64,000 nucleotides of DNA. Source: CBDCUF01 sp965222525 (GTDB lineage: Bacteria > Pseudomonadota > Alphaproteobacteria > Rickettsiales > UBA8987). Positions within the stretch are counted from its first letter, which is position 1, and every line of letters starts with the position of its first letter. Where the stretch lies: the NCBI GenBank assembly GCA_965222525.1, contig OZ244955.1, forward strand, positions 1,612,001 through 1,676,000. The letters are read 5' to 3'. The position numbers and the translations under genes are program-made. The notes under the pieces are model-generated. The model worked only from the letters and a program-made list of their open reading frames with translations. It was not told where the DNA came from and did not search any database. Positions 33,554-42,859 of this stretch are shown here, one piece after another.

Positions 33554-36500
33554 ATGCTCGACAAGACACGCAATACGACGATGGTATATATGCTGACGGT
33601 GGGGGGACTCGTCATATTGGCGCTGGCTGCATATTTCATACTCGACCATTCTATAAAGGACAGGCTGGATACATCGCATATCATCAATATAAGCGGTAAG
33701 CAGCGGGCATTATCTCAGCAGATCGCCTTTCATTCATTGCAGCTTTCCCTTGCATCACCCGAGGAGGAAACAGCCATTCGCCAGCGTCTGAGAGAGCTGA
33801 TAATCGGCATGGAAAATTCTCATAATACATTACTGCATGGCGGAGATACGGAAAACCACCATGACAGTCACGATGGGCACTCACATTCCAACCATAAGTA
33901 TGATATAACAAGGATAGAAAATGTATCCCCCGAACTGCAAAAAATCTACTTCGACCCGCCGTTCCAGCTTGAAAAGAAACTGCATGATTATCTGGTACAT
34001 GCCAAAAAACTGGTAGATACTCCGACAATTGAATTGCTTAGTAACAATGAGAACCTTGAATATATTCTGGCAAACCGGCAGAATATATTTAGTGCTCTGG
34101 ATAAAGCGGTTGCGCAGTACGAATTGGAAAGCGAACAGCGTATAGAAACTTTCCAAAAAATACAGCAGATTGTCCTGGTATCTATTCTTGCCATATTACT
34201 ATTTGAGGTAATATTTATATTCCGGCCTGTCATGCGTAATATGGTCAGGCGTACCAGGGAGCAGAAGTTACGGGAAAATGTATTGGCTGCCGCCAATGAT
34301 GCGAACAGTATTGATGAGACTTTTACCTACTGCCTGGAAGAAATATGCCGTTATACCAGCTGGCCTGTTGGGCATATTTATGTTTACGATAAAAAGGAAG
34401 AGATGCTTGTTTCTTCCGGCAACTGGCATATCGTCGGGGAAGGGTTTGAGGAGTTCAGAAGGATTACCGAGGAGACCAGCTTTACGTCGGGAGTGGGGCT
34501 TCCCGGCAGGGTGTTGCAGCGCAGGGAGCCAGTATGGATAATTGATGTAAGCAAGGATAAAAACTTTCCCAGAAATAAGTTTCTGAAGAATCTTCCTGTC
34601 AAGGGTGCGTTTGCATTTCCGTTTTTTTCCGGAAAGAATGTTATAGCGGTTGCGGAGTTTTTCACTACTGGGGCCAAATGTCCCGATGCGTATATCATGT
34701 CACTTGTTGACTACATTGGGGTTCATATCAGCCGTGTTATGGAGCATGCAGGCCATACACGGATGCTTGAAGAGGAGGTGGAAAGGCGTACCGGCGATTT
34801 TGTCGAGGAGAGCAGGCGTAGCCAGCTTTTATACGAGATTGTCACTACGACTAATGATGCCGATACCGTTGAGGAGAGTATACAGGAATGTGTAACCCAG
34901 ATATGTCGTTATGCCGACTGGCCGGTCGGCCATGCCTATATATATCGTGATGAACGCAACCTGCTGGAGCCGGGGAATTTGTGGTATTGTAAAGATGATA
35001 TGGATATTGCCGGCTTCAGAGAAAACACCGCCAGCCAGGAATTTCATCCCGGTGAGGGACTGCCCGGTATGATACTGGAAACCGGTGAGGCTTTTACTTC
35101 CAATGATTTTTTTGAGAATGGTAATTTTCCCCGTGCTGTTTCAGCGAGAGAGAATAGTTTACAGTCCTGTTTTGCCTTTCCGATTACCGTTAATGACAAG
35201 GTGGAAGTTGTACTGGAGTTTTTTGACAATAAGGATATTGAGGCCAGCGATGAGTTAATGAAGCTTATGTCCACAATCGGCGCTCAGCTTGGAGCGGTTA
35301 TCAAGCGCAAGCAGGCTCGTATGGAAACTGAAAAAGCACGTGATGATGCGGAGATAGCCACCCGTTCCAAGAGTGAGTTTCTGGCCAATATGTCACATGA
35401 ATTGCGTACCCCGCTTAACAGTATGCTGATCCTGGCGGAGAACCTGGCGGAAAATCCGGAGAGCAACCTTACCGAAGAGCAGGTTGAGGATGCTTCTGTG
35501 ATACTCGGCAGTGGCAGGGACTTGCTGACCCTGATTAATGAGATTCTCGATCTTGCCAAGGTTGAGTCGGGTAAGATGGCAGTTAATGTTGATGATATAA
35601 GGCTTGCGGAGTTGGGCGAGACTGTGAGACGTAACTTTGCTGCGATAGCCGAAAGGAAGCAGTTATTTTTCAATGTTGAGGTGGCGGAAGGTGTGCCGGA
35701 AATCATTCGCTCCGATAAGATGCGGATTGAACAGATTATGCGTAATCTTATATCCAATGCGATGAAATTCACCCATGAAGGCGGGATTACCCTGAAAATC
35801 AGTCGTCCGGCCAGTGATATGGAATTTTTCTCTTCCGATCTACAGGCGGACAGTACTATTGCCTTTGCGGTATCCGATACCGGTATAGGTATCCCGAAAG
35901 AAAAGCTGGGAGCTATTTTTGAGTCATTCCAGCAGGCGGATGGTTCGACTTCCCGCAAATATGGCGGTACCGGTCTGGGGCTTTCGATATCACGGGAATT
36001 CTCGCAATTGCTGGGCGGAGAGGTTGGTGTGGAAAGCCAGGAGAATGAGGGTAGTACATTCACCCTGTATCTGCCGGAGGAAATCGAGGTTGAGGAACAA
36101 CAGGTGGATGAGGAGGACAAGCAGCAGGTGGATTATTCCCTGCTGGAGCGGATTCTCAACCAGGTACCACTGGCTACCTCACATATTACCGATGACAAGG
36201 AAGAAGTACAGGTTGGTGACGATCTGCTGCTTATTGTTGAAGATGATATGAAATTCGCCAAGATTCTGCGTGAGGCGATACATGCCAGGGGGATGAAATG
36301 CCTGGTTGCCGAGAAGGGGATGGCGGGGTTGCAACTGGTATCAATGTATAAACCCAAGGCAATCATACTGGATATAGAGCTGCCCGACATTACCGGTATG
36401 GAGCTGTTTGAGCTCATCCAGCAGGATCCTGAAGTTGCCAAAACCCCCGTATATTTCATGTCCATTCATGATGAGAAGGTGAAGGCTATATCGAGCGGAG

Positions 36501-37588
36501 CTATCGGCTATCTGACCAAGCCGGTATCGAAAGAACAGCTTGATATGGCGCTGAACAAGATAGAGGCGATGAGTTTTAATGCGGTAGAAAAAATGCTGAT
36601 AGTCGAGGACGACCCGTCTTCGGCAAGTATTATCGCTGTCCTTGCCGAAAAACACGGTATTGAGGTTATTGCGGCTACGACGGCAAAGGATGCGCTTGCG
36701 GAGTTGAAAAATAATAAATTTGATTGTGCGGTACTGGATGTAGTGCTACCGGATATGAACGGAATCGAATTGCTTGAGGTTGCCTCTTCCGATGATGAGA
36801 TAAAGCTACCACCGCTGATAGTTTATTCGGGACGGGAGGTATCGGAAGAGGAACTGACAAAAATTAGTAGCTATACTGATACATTCATCCAGAAAAATGG
36901 TGAGTCGGCGGAGCATATTATAGAAAAAATGTTTGAGACGGTTAATAATGCCACTAGGAAGTTAGATGATAAGCCTGTTGCAAAAAGCAAGGGTAAGAAG
37001 CAACCGAATATCGTCAGGGAAAACCGCAAGGCTATGCTGGTTGAACGTAATTTTCCCGTGCAGGAGATGGTATCCGGCAGTACGAAGCAGGATGATACTG
37101 TAGCGGAATCTGCGGTGGAGTCTGATAACGAAGGATGGGAGGAAATCAGGGAGGAGGCGGTTTCGACACCTTCTGTGGCGGAAGGTAGCGATGATAATAT
37201 CGACGGCAGATTCTCCGACAAGAAAGTATTGCTGGTTGATGATGACATCCGCAATATATATGCGGTATCGAAAATGCTGAAGCGTATGGGCAGCAAGGTA
37301 CTGATAGCCGATAACGGCAAGAAGGCACTGGATTTGCTGGCAGAAAACGGCAATGTGGAGATTGTGTTGATGGATATTATGATGCCGATTATGGATGGCT
37401 ATCAGGCGATTGAGGCGATACGCAAGCAGGAGCAGTTTGAATCGCTGCCGGTTATAGCGGTGACTGCCAAGGCGATGAAGGAAGACCAGGAAAAATGTAT
37501 GTTGATTGGTGCCAGTGACTATTTATCAAAACCGCTGGGCAAGGATAAACTGGTGGAGGTTATGGAGAAATGGCTGAAAGCAGCATAA
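33554..37588 (+). CDS. Hybrid histidine kinase with three receivers
   Basis: Membrane sensor kinase of 1344 residues. In order: membrane helix (about 10-30); PilJ/NarX-like periplasmic domain starting 'INISGKQRALSQQIAFHS', with a His-rich insert (about 95-115, 'HHDSHDGHSHSNHK'); second helix (about 215-235); two GAF domains (about 250-400 and 420-585) with matching 'Y..WPVGH.Y.Y' starts; HisKA with 'MSHELRTPLNSM' (His near 615); HATPase ('DTGIGIPKEKLG', 'GGTGLGLSIS'); then three receivers with phosphoacceptor Asp in 'AIILDIELPD', 'CAVLDVVLPD' and 'IVLMDIMMPI'. No Hpt domain. The next kinase gene overlaps by 19 nt. Confidence 0.92.
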   Translation: MLDKTRNTTMVYMLTVGGLVILALAAYFILDHSIKDRLDTSHIINISGKQRALSQQIAFHSLQLSLASPEEETAIRQRLRELIIGMENSHNTLLHGGDTENHHDSHDGHSHSNHKYDITRIENVSPELQKIYFDPPFQLEKKLHDYLVHAKKLVDTPTIELLSNNENLEYILANRQNIFSALDKAVAQYELESEQRIETFQKIQQIVLVSILAILLFEVIFIFRPVMRNMVRRTREQKLRENVLAAANDANSIDETFTYCLEEICRYTSWPVGHIYVYDKKEEMLVSSGNWHIVGEGFEEFRRITEETSFTSGVGLPGRVLQRREPVWIIDVSKDKNFPRNKFLKNLPVKGAFAFPFFSGKNVIAVAEFFTTGAKCPDAYIMSLVDYIGVHISRVMEHAGHTRMLEEEVERRTGDFVEESRRSQLLYEIVTTTNDADTVEESIQECVTQICRYADWPVGHAYIYRDERNLLEPGNLWYCKDDMDIAGFRENTASQEFHPGEGLPGMILETGEAFTSNDFFENGNFPRAVSARENSLQSCFAFPITVNDKVEVVLEFFDNKDIEASDELMKLMSTIGAQLGAVIKRKQARMETEKARDDAEIATRSKSEFLANMSHELRTPLNSMLILAENLAENPESNLTEEQVEDASVILGSGRDLLTLINEILDLAKVESGKMAVNVDDIRLAELGETVRRNFAAIAERKQLFFNVEVAEGVPEIIRSDKMRIEQIMRNLISNAMKFTHEGGITLKISRPASDMEFFSSDLQADSTIAFAVSDTGIGIPKEKLGAIFESFQQADGSTSRKYGGTGLGLSISREFSQLLGGEVGVESQENEGSTFTLYLPEEIEVEEQQVDEEDKQQVDYSLLERILNQVPLATSHITDDKEEVQVGDDLLLIVEDDMKFAKILREAIHARGMKCLVAEKGMAGLQLVSMYKPKAIILDIELPDITGMELFELIQQDPEVAKTPVYFMSIHDEKVKAISSGAIGYLTKPVSKEQLDMALNKIEAMSFNAVEKMLIVEDDPSSASIIAVLAEKHGIEVIAATTAKDALAELKNNKFDCAVLDVVLPDMNGIELLEVASSDDEIKLPPLIVYSGREVSEEELTKISSYTDTFIQKNGESAEHIIEKMFETVNNATRKLDDKPVAKSKGKKQPNIVRENRKAMLVERNFPVQEMVSGSTKQDDTVAESAVESDNEGWEEIREEAVSTPSVAEGSDDNIDGRFSDKKVLLVDDDIRNIYAVSKMLKRMGSKVLIADNGKKALDLLAENGNVEIVLMDIMMPIMDGYQAIEAIRKQEQFESLPVIAVTAKAMKEDQEKCMLIGASDYLSKPLGKDKLVEVMEKWLKAA

Positions 37589-38778
37589 AGAAGGAGTCAT
37601 TGCCGAAGATTCTGGTGGTGGATGATGTTCCGGCCAATATCATCGCTATGCGTCGTATTCTGGGAGGTGTTGAAGCGGAAATTATTGATGCAGGTGGTGG
37701 GTTTGAGGCACTGGAAAAGAGCATTCAGCATGATTTCGCGCTTGCACTGCTTGATGTACAGATGCCGGAGATGAATGGCTATGAGGTGGCGGAGTCGATG
37801 CGCAGTGTGGAGAATACCGCCCATATCCCGATTATATTTGTGACTGCCAATTCTACCGAGGAGCAGAACATAATGCACGGCTATGAATCGGGTGCAGTTG
37901 ATTACATCACCAAGCCGATTAACAAGCCGATATTACGTAGCAAGGTGCAGATATTCCTCGATTTATACAAGCAGAGCCTTGAATTACGGGAAGCAAGGAA
38001 AAAGGCGGAGGAAGCCAACCGTGCCAAGAGTGCGTTTCTGGCCAGTATGAGCCATGAGTTGCGTACCCCGATGAATGGTATTATCGGAATGCTGGAACTG
38101 CTCATGCATACCAGTCTTGATGACAAACAGAAGAAATATGCAAAAACCTCGTATAAATGTTCGGAGGATTTGCTGGTACTGCTAAATGACATACTGGATT
38201 TCTCCAAGATAGAGGCTGGCCAGTTGAATCTGGAATCGACGAAATTCAGTCTGCATGACGTTCTGGTACATCTTATGGAAAGCATGGAGCCGTCTGCAAA
38301 GCGGAATAACGTTGAGCTTACCCTGGACAGTGCGTTTGACGGTATCGGCGGGCTTATCGGCGACCCGCATAGAATCCGTCAGGTTGCCGCAAATCTTACA
38401 AGTAATGCGATAAAATTTGCACAGGACGGCCACGTTATGGTCAGGGGAACTGTAACCGGCAAGGATGATAAGAAAATATCGGTACGTATTGAGGTTGTTG
38501 ATGACGGGATTGGTATTCCCGAAGAAAAGCTGGGTTATATTTTCAGGAAATTCTCGCAGGCGGATGAGTCTACCACCCGTAAATTCGGTGGTACGGGGCT
38601 GGGGCTTTCGATATGCAAGTCACTGATAGAGCTGATGAAGGGTGATCTGGGAGTTGAGAGTGTTAAAGGAGAGGGTTCGACTTTCTGGTTCAGCCTTGAT
38701 TTACCTGTTGCCGGTGAGGACTACAAGGATGACAAGGACGATATGTGGGATTTCGGAGCGGTAGTTGATGAGGGGTAG
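37570..38778 (+). CDS. Response regulator-histidine kinase hybrid
   Basis: Soluble 402-residue protein with an N-terminal receiver (Asp in 'LALLDVQMPEMNGYE'), a short helix, HisKA ('MSHELRTPMNGIIGML', His about 160) and HATPase ('DDGIGIPEEKLGYIF', 'GGTGLGLSICKSL'). It has no membrane helix, so input is likely by phosphorylation or by the upstream kinase. Its ATG, with GGAG 6 nt before, lies inside the end of the 1344-residue kinase gene, so the two are translated together. Its substrates could be the stand-alone receivers further downstream. Confidence 0.9.
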   Translation: MAESSIKKESLPKILVVDDVPANIIAMRRILGGVEAEIIDAGGGFEALEKSIQHDFALALLDVQMPEMNGYEVAESMRSVENTAHIPIIFVTANSTEEQNIMHGYESGAVDYITKPINKPILRSKVQIFLDLYKQSLELREARKKAEEANRAKSAFLASMSHELRTPMNGIIGMLELLMHTSLDDKQKKYAKTSYKCSEDLLVLLNDILDFSKIEAGQLNLESTKFSLHDVLVHLMESMEPSAKRNNVELTLDSAFDGIGGLIGDPHRIRQVAANLTSNAIKFAQDGHVMVRGTVTGKDDKKISVRIEVVDDGIGIPEEKLGYIFRKFSQADESTTRKFGGTGLGLSICKSLIELMKGDLGVESVKGEGSTFWFSLDLPVAGEDYKDDKDDMWDFGAVVDEG

Positions 38779-38787
38779 CAGTGGCAT

Positions 38788-38944
38788 GTCACCCCGGATG
38801 GTATGCTTTCTCCAAATCTTTGATTTGGTAAGAAAGCACCATTCTCGGGGTTATAGGCAACAGTACGTGATTATGTAAATAACCCCGAGAACGCTATTTT
38901 CTGACTGAATCAAAGATTCAGAGAAAATATGCGTCCGGGGTGAC
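38788..38944. repeat. Composite palindromic element, family A copy 3
   Basis: 157 bp from GTCACCCCGGATG to CCGGGGTGAC, in inverted orientation compared with copies 1, 2 and 4. It starts 9 nt after one kinase gene stops and ends 25 nt before the next starts, so it is the whole intergenic spacer. Confidence 0.88.
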
Positions 38945-38969
38945 ATTTAACACTATTTATCAACACGGA

Positions 38970-41525
38970 ATGACTCAAGAACAAAAGCCAAAGATACTGA
39001 TAGTTGACGATACGCCCGCCAATCTGCAGGCGTTACAACGCATACTGTTTTATGTAGATGCAGATGTTATTGAAGCGCATAGCGGCAAGGAAGCACTTGA
39101 CCTATGTGGCAGGTATGATTTTGCGTTGATTCTGATGGATGCGCAGATGCCGGAAATTGACGGTTACGAGGTAGCAAAATCAATCCGTGACAGCGACAGG
39201 GGTGCATATATTCCGATAATATTCCTGACCGCTAACTTCACCGAGGAGAAATTCAAACTCAAGGGCTATGATGCGGGTGCGGTCGATTATATTTCCAAGC
39301 CTTTTAACAAGGTAATACTTCTGAGTAAGGTAAATGTATTTCTACAGCTTTACAGGCAGAAGGAGGAGATTCGCCTGGCGCATAAGCATGCGGAAGAGGC
39401 CACCGCAAAGGCGGAGATGGCTGCGGTTGAATCGAGTAATGCCAATGAGTCGAAGAGTTTTTTCCTGGCTAATATGAGCCATGAAATCCGTACCCCGCTT
39501 AACAGTATCATCGGGATGCTGCACTTCCTCACCGATAGGAATGATATTCCGGAGGAACATTTGCATTATGCCAGGACTGCACTTGGTTCTGCCGAGGAAT
39601 TATTACAGATAATTAATGATATACTGGATTTTTCCAAGATAGAGTCTGGCAACCTGTCACTTGAGGAGATGAATTTTGACCTACGCCGTCTGACCGAAGA
39701 TATAATGGAGGTGCTGTCAATAAAGGCACAGGAGAAGGGACTGGAGACGATACTGCGTTATTCTGCCGACGCACCGCATAATGTTACCGGCGACCCTGGC
39801 AGGGTAAAGCAGATATTGTATAACCTGGTCGGCAATGCGATAAAATTCACCGACCATGGTTATGTTATGGTGAATGTTGATGTACAGGATGTAACATCTG
39901 GTGAAACCACCTTTAGCATAGAGGTTTCCGATACCGGTATAGGGATTCCGCAGGACAAGCATGAATATATCTTTACCAAATTTTCACAGGCTGACAGTTC
40001 GACTACCCGCAAGTTCGGCGGTACGGGGCTTGGGCTGGCGATTACCAGACGCCTGATTGGTATGATGGGCGGTGATATAAGCCTGGAAAGCGAGCCGGGT
40101 AAAGGGGCGGTGTTCAGCCTTACATTGAAGCTGAAGAACGGTGCTGTTACTACGGATAGGAAAAAGGCTGCAAATACACATGATTCAGGAGAAGAACTGG
40201 AAGATCTGCGGATACTTGTGGTCGATGATAATATTGCCGTACAGGAAACCCTGCTCGAACAGGTAAGCTTTATTGGTGCGACAGCAAAATGTGTTTCTTC
40301 CACCGGCAAGGCTATAGAAGAACTGGAAACCAGTTCAATTCGCGGTGAACATTACGATATTGCGATTGTTGACCGTTTTATGCCCGGGATGGAGGGGACA
40401 TTTCTCGGCAGGGTTATAAGGGACAATGAGTATCTTAAGGATATCGGACTGATTGCGATGACTGCCCTGCCGCAGAAGAATGGTCAGCAGGAGTTTGAGG
40501 AAGCAGGTTTTGATGGGTTTCTTGTCAAGCCAATCCGGCTGAGTGCCCTGAAGAGGATGATAGCGGCAGTGCGCAGGAAGCAACGGGATGCGGGCATACA
40601 ACCAACAAGGATGATATTACAGAATGAGATAACCGCTGATGATGAGTTTTCCGGCGACAGGGCAGATGAATACTCGGAAAATATAACGTTTAATTCTCCC
40701 AATATCCTGCTGGTTGAGGATAACCAGATTAACCTCCAGGTAGCTATGAAGATGCTGGAAGATATGGGTTGTGTGGTTACTCCTGCAGGTAATGGTGTTG
40801 AGGCGGTTAATATGACGGAAAAAATGGATTTCGACCTGATATTTATGGATTGCCAGATGCCGGAAATGGACGGGTTTGAGGCCACCTCGATTATCAAGGA
40901 AAAGCATGGCATGCCGGTTATTGCCCTGACTGCCAATGCACTCAAGGGTGACCGTGAGAAATGCCTTGAAGCGGGGATGGATGATTATCTGAGCAAGCCG
41001 GTTATGCCTGGAGATTTACAGCAAATTATGGCAAAATGGGTATCTGCCGACAAGCAGATTATCCCCGATGAACCGGCGGTAGGGGGAGAGGATAACGCAT
41101 CGGACGGTAGTCTGCCTGATACACAGGATAACGTAGTGGATGAGAAGACAGTTATAGCCAATGAGAATCCCGAACCGCAGCCCCCTGTCAACACCGATAC
41201 GCTTGATAACCTGCATAAAGCTCTGGAAGAAGTATTTGAGCATACACTGAAAATATATGTAGAAAACAGTGCCAAGCTGGTGTCGAATATCGGCCATGCT
41301 ATTGAGGAAGGGGATTATAAAACCCTGGGCAGAAGCGCACATACTTTAAAATCAAGCAGTGCACAGGTAGGGGCAGAAAATCTGGCGGGACATGCGGCGA
41401 AATTGGAGGAGAAATGTCGTAATGATGACCATTCGGAAGTTGAACCTTTATTCCTGCAAATCAAGGAGGAATTTGTCAGGGTTATGGAGTATCTTAACAA
41501 CAATGTATTAAGTGAGGCGGCGTAA
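38970..41525 (+). CDS. Hybrid histidine kinase with receivers and Hpt domain
   Basis: Soluble 851-residue phosphorelay protein. Order: receiver (Asp in 'LILMDAQMPEIDGYE'), coiled helix (about 120-155), HisKA ('MSHEIRTPLNSIIGML'), HATPase ('DTGIGIPQDKHEYIF', 'GGTGLGLAIT'), two receivers (Asp in 'IAIVDRFMPGMEG' and 'LIFMDCQMPEMDGFE') and a C-terminal Hpt domain with the phosphoacceptor His in 'RSAHTLKSSSAQVG'. A full His-Asp-His relay is therefore on one chain. The ATG at 38970 is the first; an upstream GTG at 38940 belongs to the repeat. The following receiver gene overlaps as TAATG. Confidence 0.92.
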   Translation: MTQEQKPKILIVDDTPANLQALQRILFYVDADVIEAHSGKEALDLCGRYDFALILMDAQMPEIDGYEVAKSIRDSDRGAYIPIIFLTANFTEEKFKLKGYDAGAVDYISKPFNKVILLSKVNVFLQLYRQKEEIRLAHKHAEEATAKAEMAAVESSNANESKSFFLANMSHEIRTPLNSIIGMLHFLTDRNDIPEEHLHYARTALGSAEELLQIINDILDFSKIESGNLSLEEMNFDLRRLTEDIMEVLSIKAQEKGLETILRYSADAPHNVTGDPGRVKQILYNLVGNAIKFTDHGYVMVNVDVQDVTSGETTFSIEVSDTGIGIPQDKHEYIFTKFSQADSSTTRKFGGTGLGLAITRRLIGMMGGDISLESEPGKGAVFSLTLKLKNGAVTTDRKKAANTHDSGEELEDLRILVVDDNIAVQETLLEQVSFIGATAKCVSSTGKAIEELETSSIRGEHYDIAIVDRFMPGMEGTFLGRVIRDNEYLKDIGLIAMTALPQKNGQQEFEEAGFDGFLVKPIRLSALKRMIAAVRRKQRDAGIQPTRMILQNEITADDEFSGDRADEYSENITFNSPNILLVEDNQINLQVAMKMLEDMGCVVTPAGNGVEAVNMTEKMDFDLIFMDCQMPEMDGFEATSIIKEKHGMPVIALTANALKGDREKCLEAGMDDYLSKPVMPGDLQQIMAKWVSADKQIIPDEPAVGGEDNASDGSLPDTQDNVVDEKTVIANENPEPQPPVNTDTLDNLHKALEEVFEHTLKIYVENSAKLVSNIGHAIEEGDYKTLGRSAHTLKSSSAQVGAENLAGHAAKLEEKCRNDDHSEVEPLFLQIKEEFVRVMEYLNNNVLSEAA

Positions 41526-41923
41526 TGGAGCTTGAACAATTACAGGCGGAGTTTCCCGATGTGCGGGCACTCCTGGTTGAGGATTATATTCCCGGACAGG
41601 AGATGGTGAAGGAAATGCTTGAAAATATGGAATGCGAGGTTGATACTGCGAAAAATGGCGCAGAAGCGGAGGAATTATATCTTGAGCATCGCTATGATAT
41701 AATCTTTCTGGATATCCATATGCCGGGGATGAATGGATATGAGGTAGCGAAGAAAATCCGCCTGAGCGACGGAGATGCAAATCGTACCCCGATAATAGCC
41801 ATCACCGCTGATATTACCAGTGATGTTATTGCAAAATTCAGGGAAGCAGGAATTAGTGGATATATCGAAAAACCCATCAGGATGGAAGATCTGGAGTTAA
41901 AACTGGGTAAGTATTTTTCGTGA
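41525..41923 (+). CDS. Stand-alone response regulator receiver
   Basis: Single receiver domain of 132 residues with acidic pocket 'LLVEDY', phosphoacceptor Asp in 'IIFLDIHMPGMNGYE', Thr in 'IIAITAD' and Lys in 'GYIEKPI'. No output domain. The start overlaps the stop of the preceding hybrid kinase (TAATG), so it should be the phosphorelay partner of that kinase or its Hpt domain. It may act by protein binding, as CheY-like regulators do. Confidence 0.9.
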   Translation: MELEQLQAEFPDVRALLVEDYIPGQEMVKEMLENMECEVDTAKNGAEAEELYLEHRYDIIFLDIHMPGMNGYEVAKKIRLSDGDANRTPIIAITADITSDVIAKFREAGISGYIEKPIRMEDLELKLGKYFS

Positions 41924-41940
41924 GATGTTACATGCCAACC

Positions 41941-42155
41941 ACTCCCCCCTTGCGGGGGAGTACAAGAGCCAAGTTCCTTCAGGAACGCAGGCGATTGGTG
42001 GGGGGTAGGAGGAGTTTAGGAGTATAAGAAGGTAAGAATACAGGAAGTTTCTTGTATTCTTCATCTCTTATATTCCTGATTTCTTTCCATACCCCCCACG
42101 ATTCGACTGCGCATCAAAGATGCTTGTCTCATCTGCTCCCCCTCAAGGGGGGAGC
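41941..42155. repeat. Composite palindromic element, family F copy 2
   Basis: About 215 bp bounded by CTCCCCCCTTGCGGGGGAG and CTCCCCCTCAAGGGGGGAG hairpins, with inner arms ending in GGTGGGGGGTA / TACCCCCCACGA. The centre (about 42008-42086) is purine-rich on one side and its inverse on the other, again with a rough 7-nt rhythm. Fills the space between two receiver genes. Confidence 0.75.
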
Positions 42156-42197
42156 CGTACACACGTAACCTCAGAATGAAGTAAAAGGAATAAAAAC

Positions 42198-42632
42198 ATG
42201 AGCAGCAAAGTCAGTTATAAGGCAAAGGTCCTGGTGGTGGATGACAACGAGGTTAATCTTGAAGTGGCTACTGGTCTGCTGGAGATTCTGGGATGTACTG
42301 TTGAGTGTGCCAATAACGGTGAGGAAGCACTGGAGATGGTCAAGAACAAGCGTTATGATGTTATATTCATGGATATCGCCATGCCCGATATGGACGGTAT
42401 ACTAGTTACGGATATAATAAAGGGCCATGAGGAGAAGGAAAATATCCCGCCGAATGAGCGCTCCCGTGTAATTGCCCTGTCTGCTAATATCAACAGTAAA
42501 CATGTAATTGATTTATGCCAGAAAAGTGGTATGGAAGGCTGCATAGCCAAGCCGGTTACGATAGAAGCGCTGGACAAGAAACTCAATGCAATGGGACTGG
42601 TTAAGGTATATAAGCAGTTTATTGGCAAGTGA
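42198..42632 (+). CDS. Stand-alone response regulator receiver
   Basis: Receiver domain of 144 residues: 'LVVDDNEVNLEVATGLLEILG' at the start, phosphoacceptor Asp in 'VIFMDIAMPDMDGIL', Ser in 'VIALSANI' and Lys in 'GCIAKPV'. No output domain. AAAAGGA lies about 8 nt before the ATG. Fifth and last gene of the signalling island, separated by repeat elements from its neighbours; probably another relay target of the hybrid kinases. A role in controlling the adjacent pel genes is possible but only from proximity. Confidence 0.9.
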   Translation: MSSKVSYKAKVLVVDDNEVNLEVATGLLEILGCTVECANNGEEALEMVKNKRYDVIFMDIAMPDMDGILVTDIIKGHEEKENIPPNERSRVIALSANINSKHVIDLCQKSGMEGCIAKPVTIEALDKKLNAMGLVKVYKQFIGK

Positions 42633-42646
42633 GGACGGCTAGCTTT

Positions 42647-42844
42647 GTCATTCCAGACGTTAGACGAGTAGGAAATACGAAGTATTTCCGTTTAGGAGTC
42701 TTACGATGTGGAATCCAGTGATTAGGTTGATAGTTGATGGATGATAGAGATTACCATCTTCCTGTAACCTCATATCTGGATCCCACATAGCTTATTTTCT
42801 TGGCGGAATCAAAGATTCCGAGAAAATATAGCTTCTGGGATGAC
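42647..42844. repeat. Composite palindromic element, family D
   Basis: 198 bp from GTCATTCCAGACG to TTCTGGGATGAC. The left half has a GGAAATACG/CGTATTTCC-type hairpin and GTGGAATCCAG; the right half has CTGGATCCCAC and a GGAATCAAAGATTCC hairpin. The centre is a heptanucleotide array (42719-42767; GTTGATA, GTTGATG, GATGATA). Ends agree with families A, B and C in TGTCA / TGACA. Confidence 0.75.
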
Positions 42845-42859
42845 ACATAATAAAAAAAC

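Noticed and set aside
35284..36120. Minus-strand open frame of 278 codons over the large histidine kinase
   Set aside because: Antisense to HisKA and HATPase motifs; Ser-rich composition is what reverse-strand shadows give here.
38940..38969. GTG start for the 861-codon version of the third kinase
   Set aside because: The first ten codons are the end of the family A palindrome; the receiver domain begins just after the ATG at 38970.
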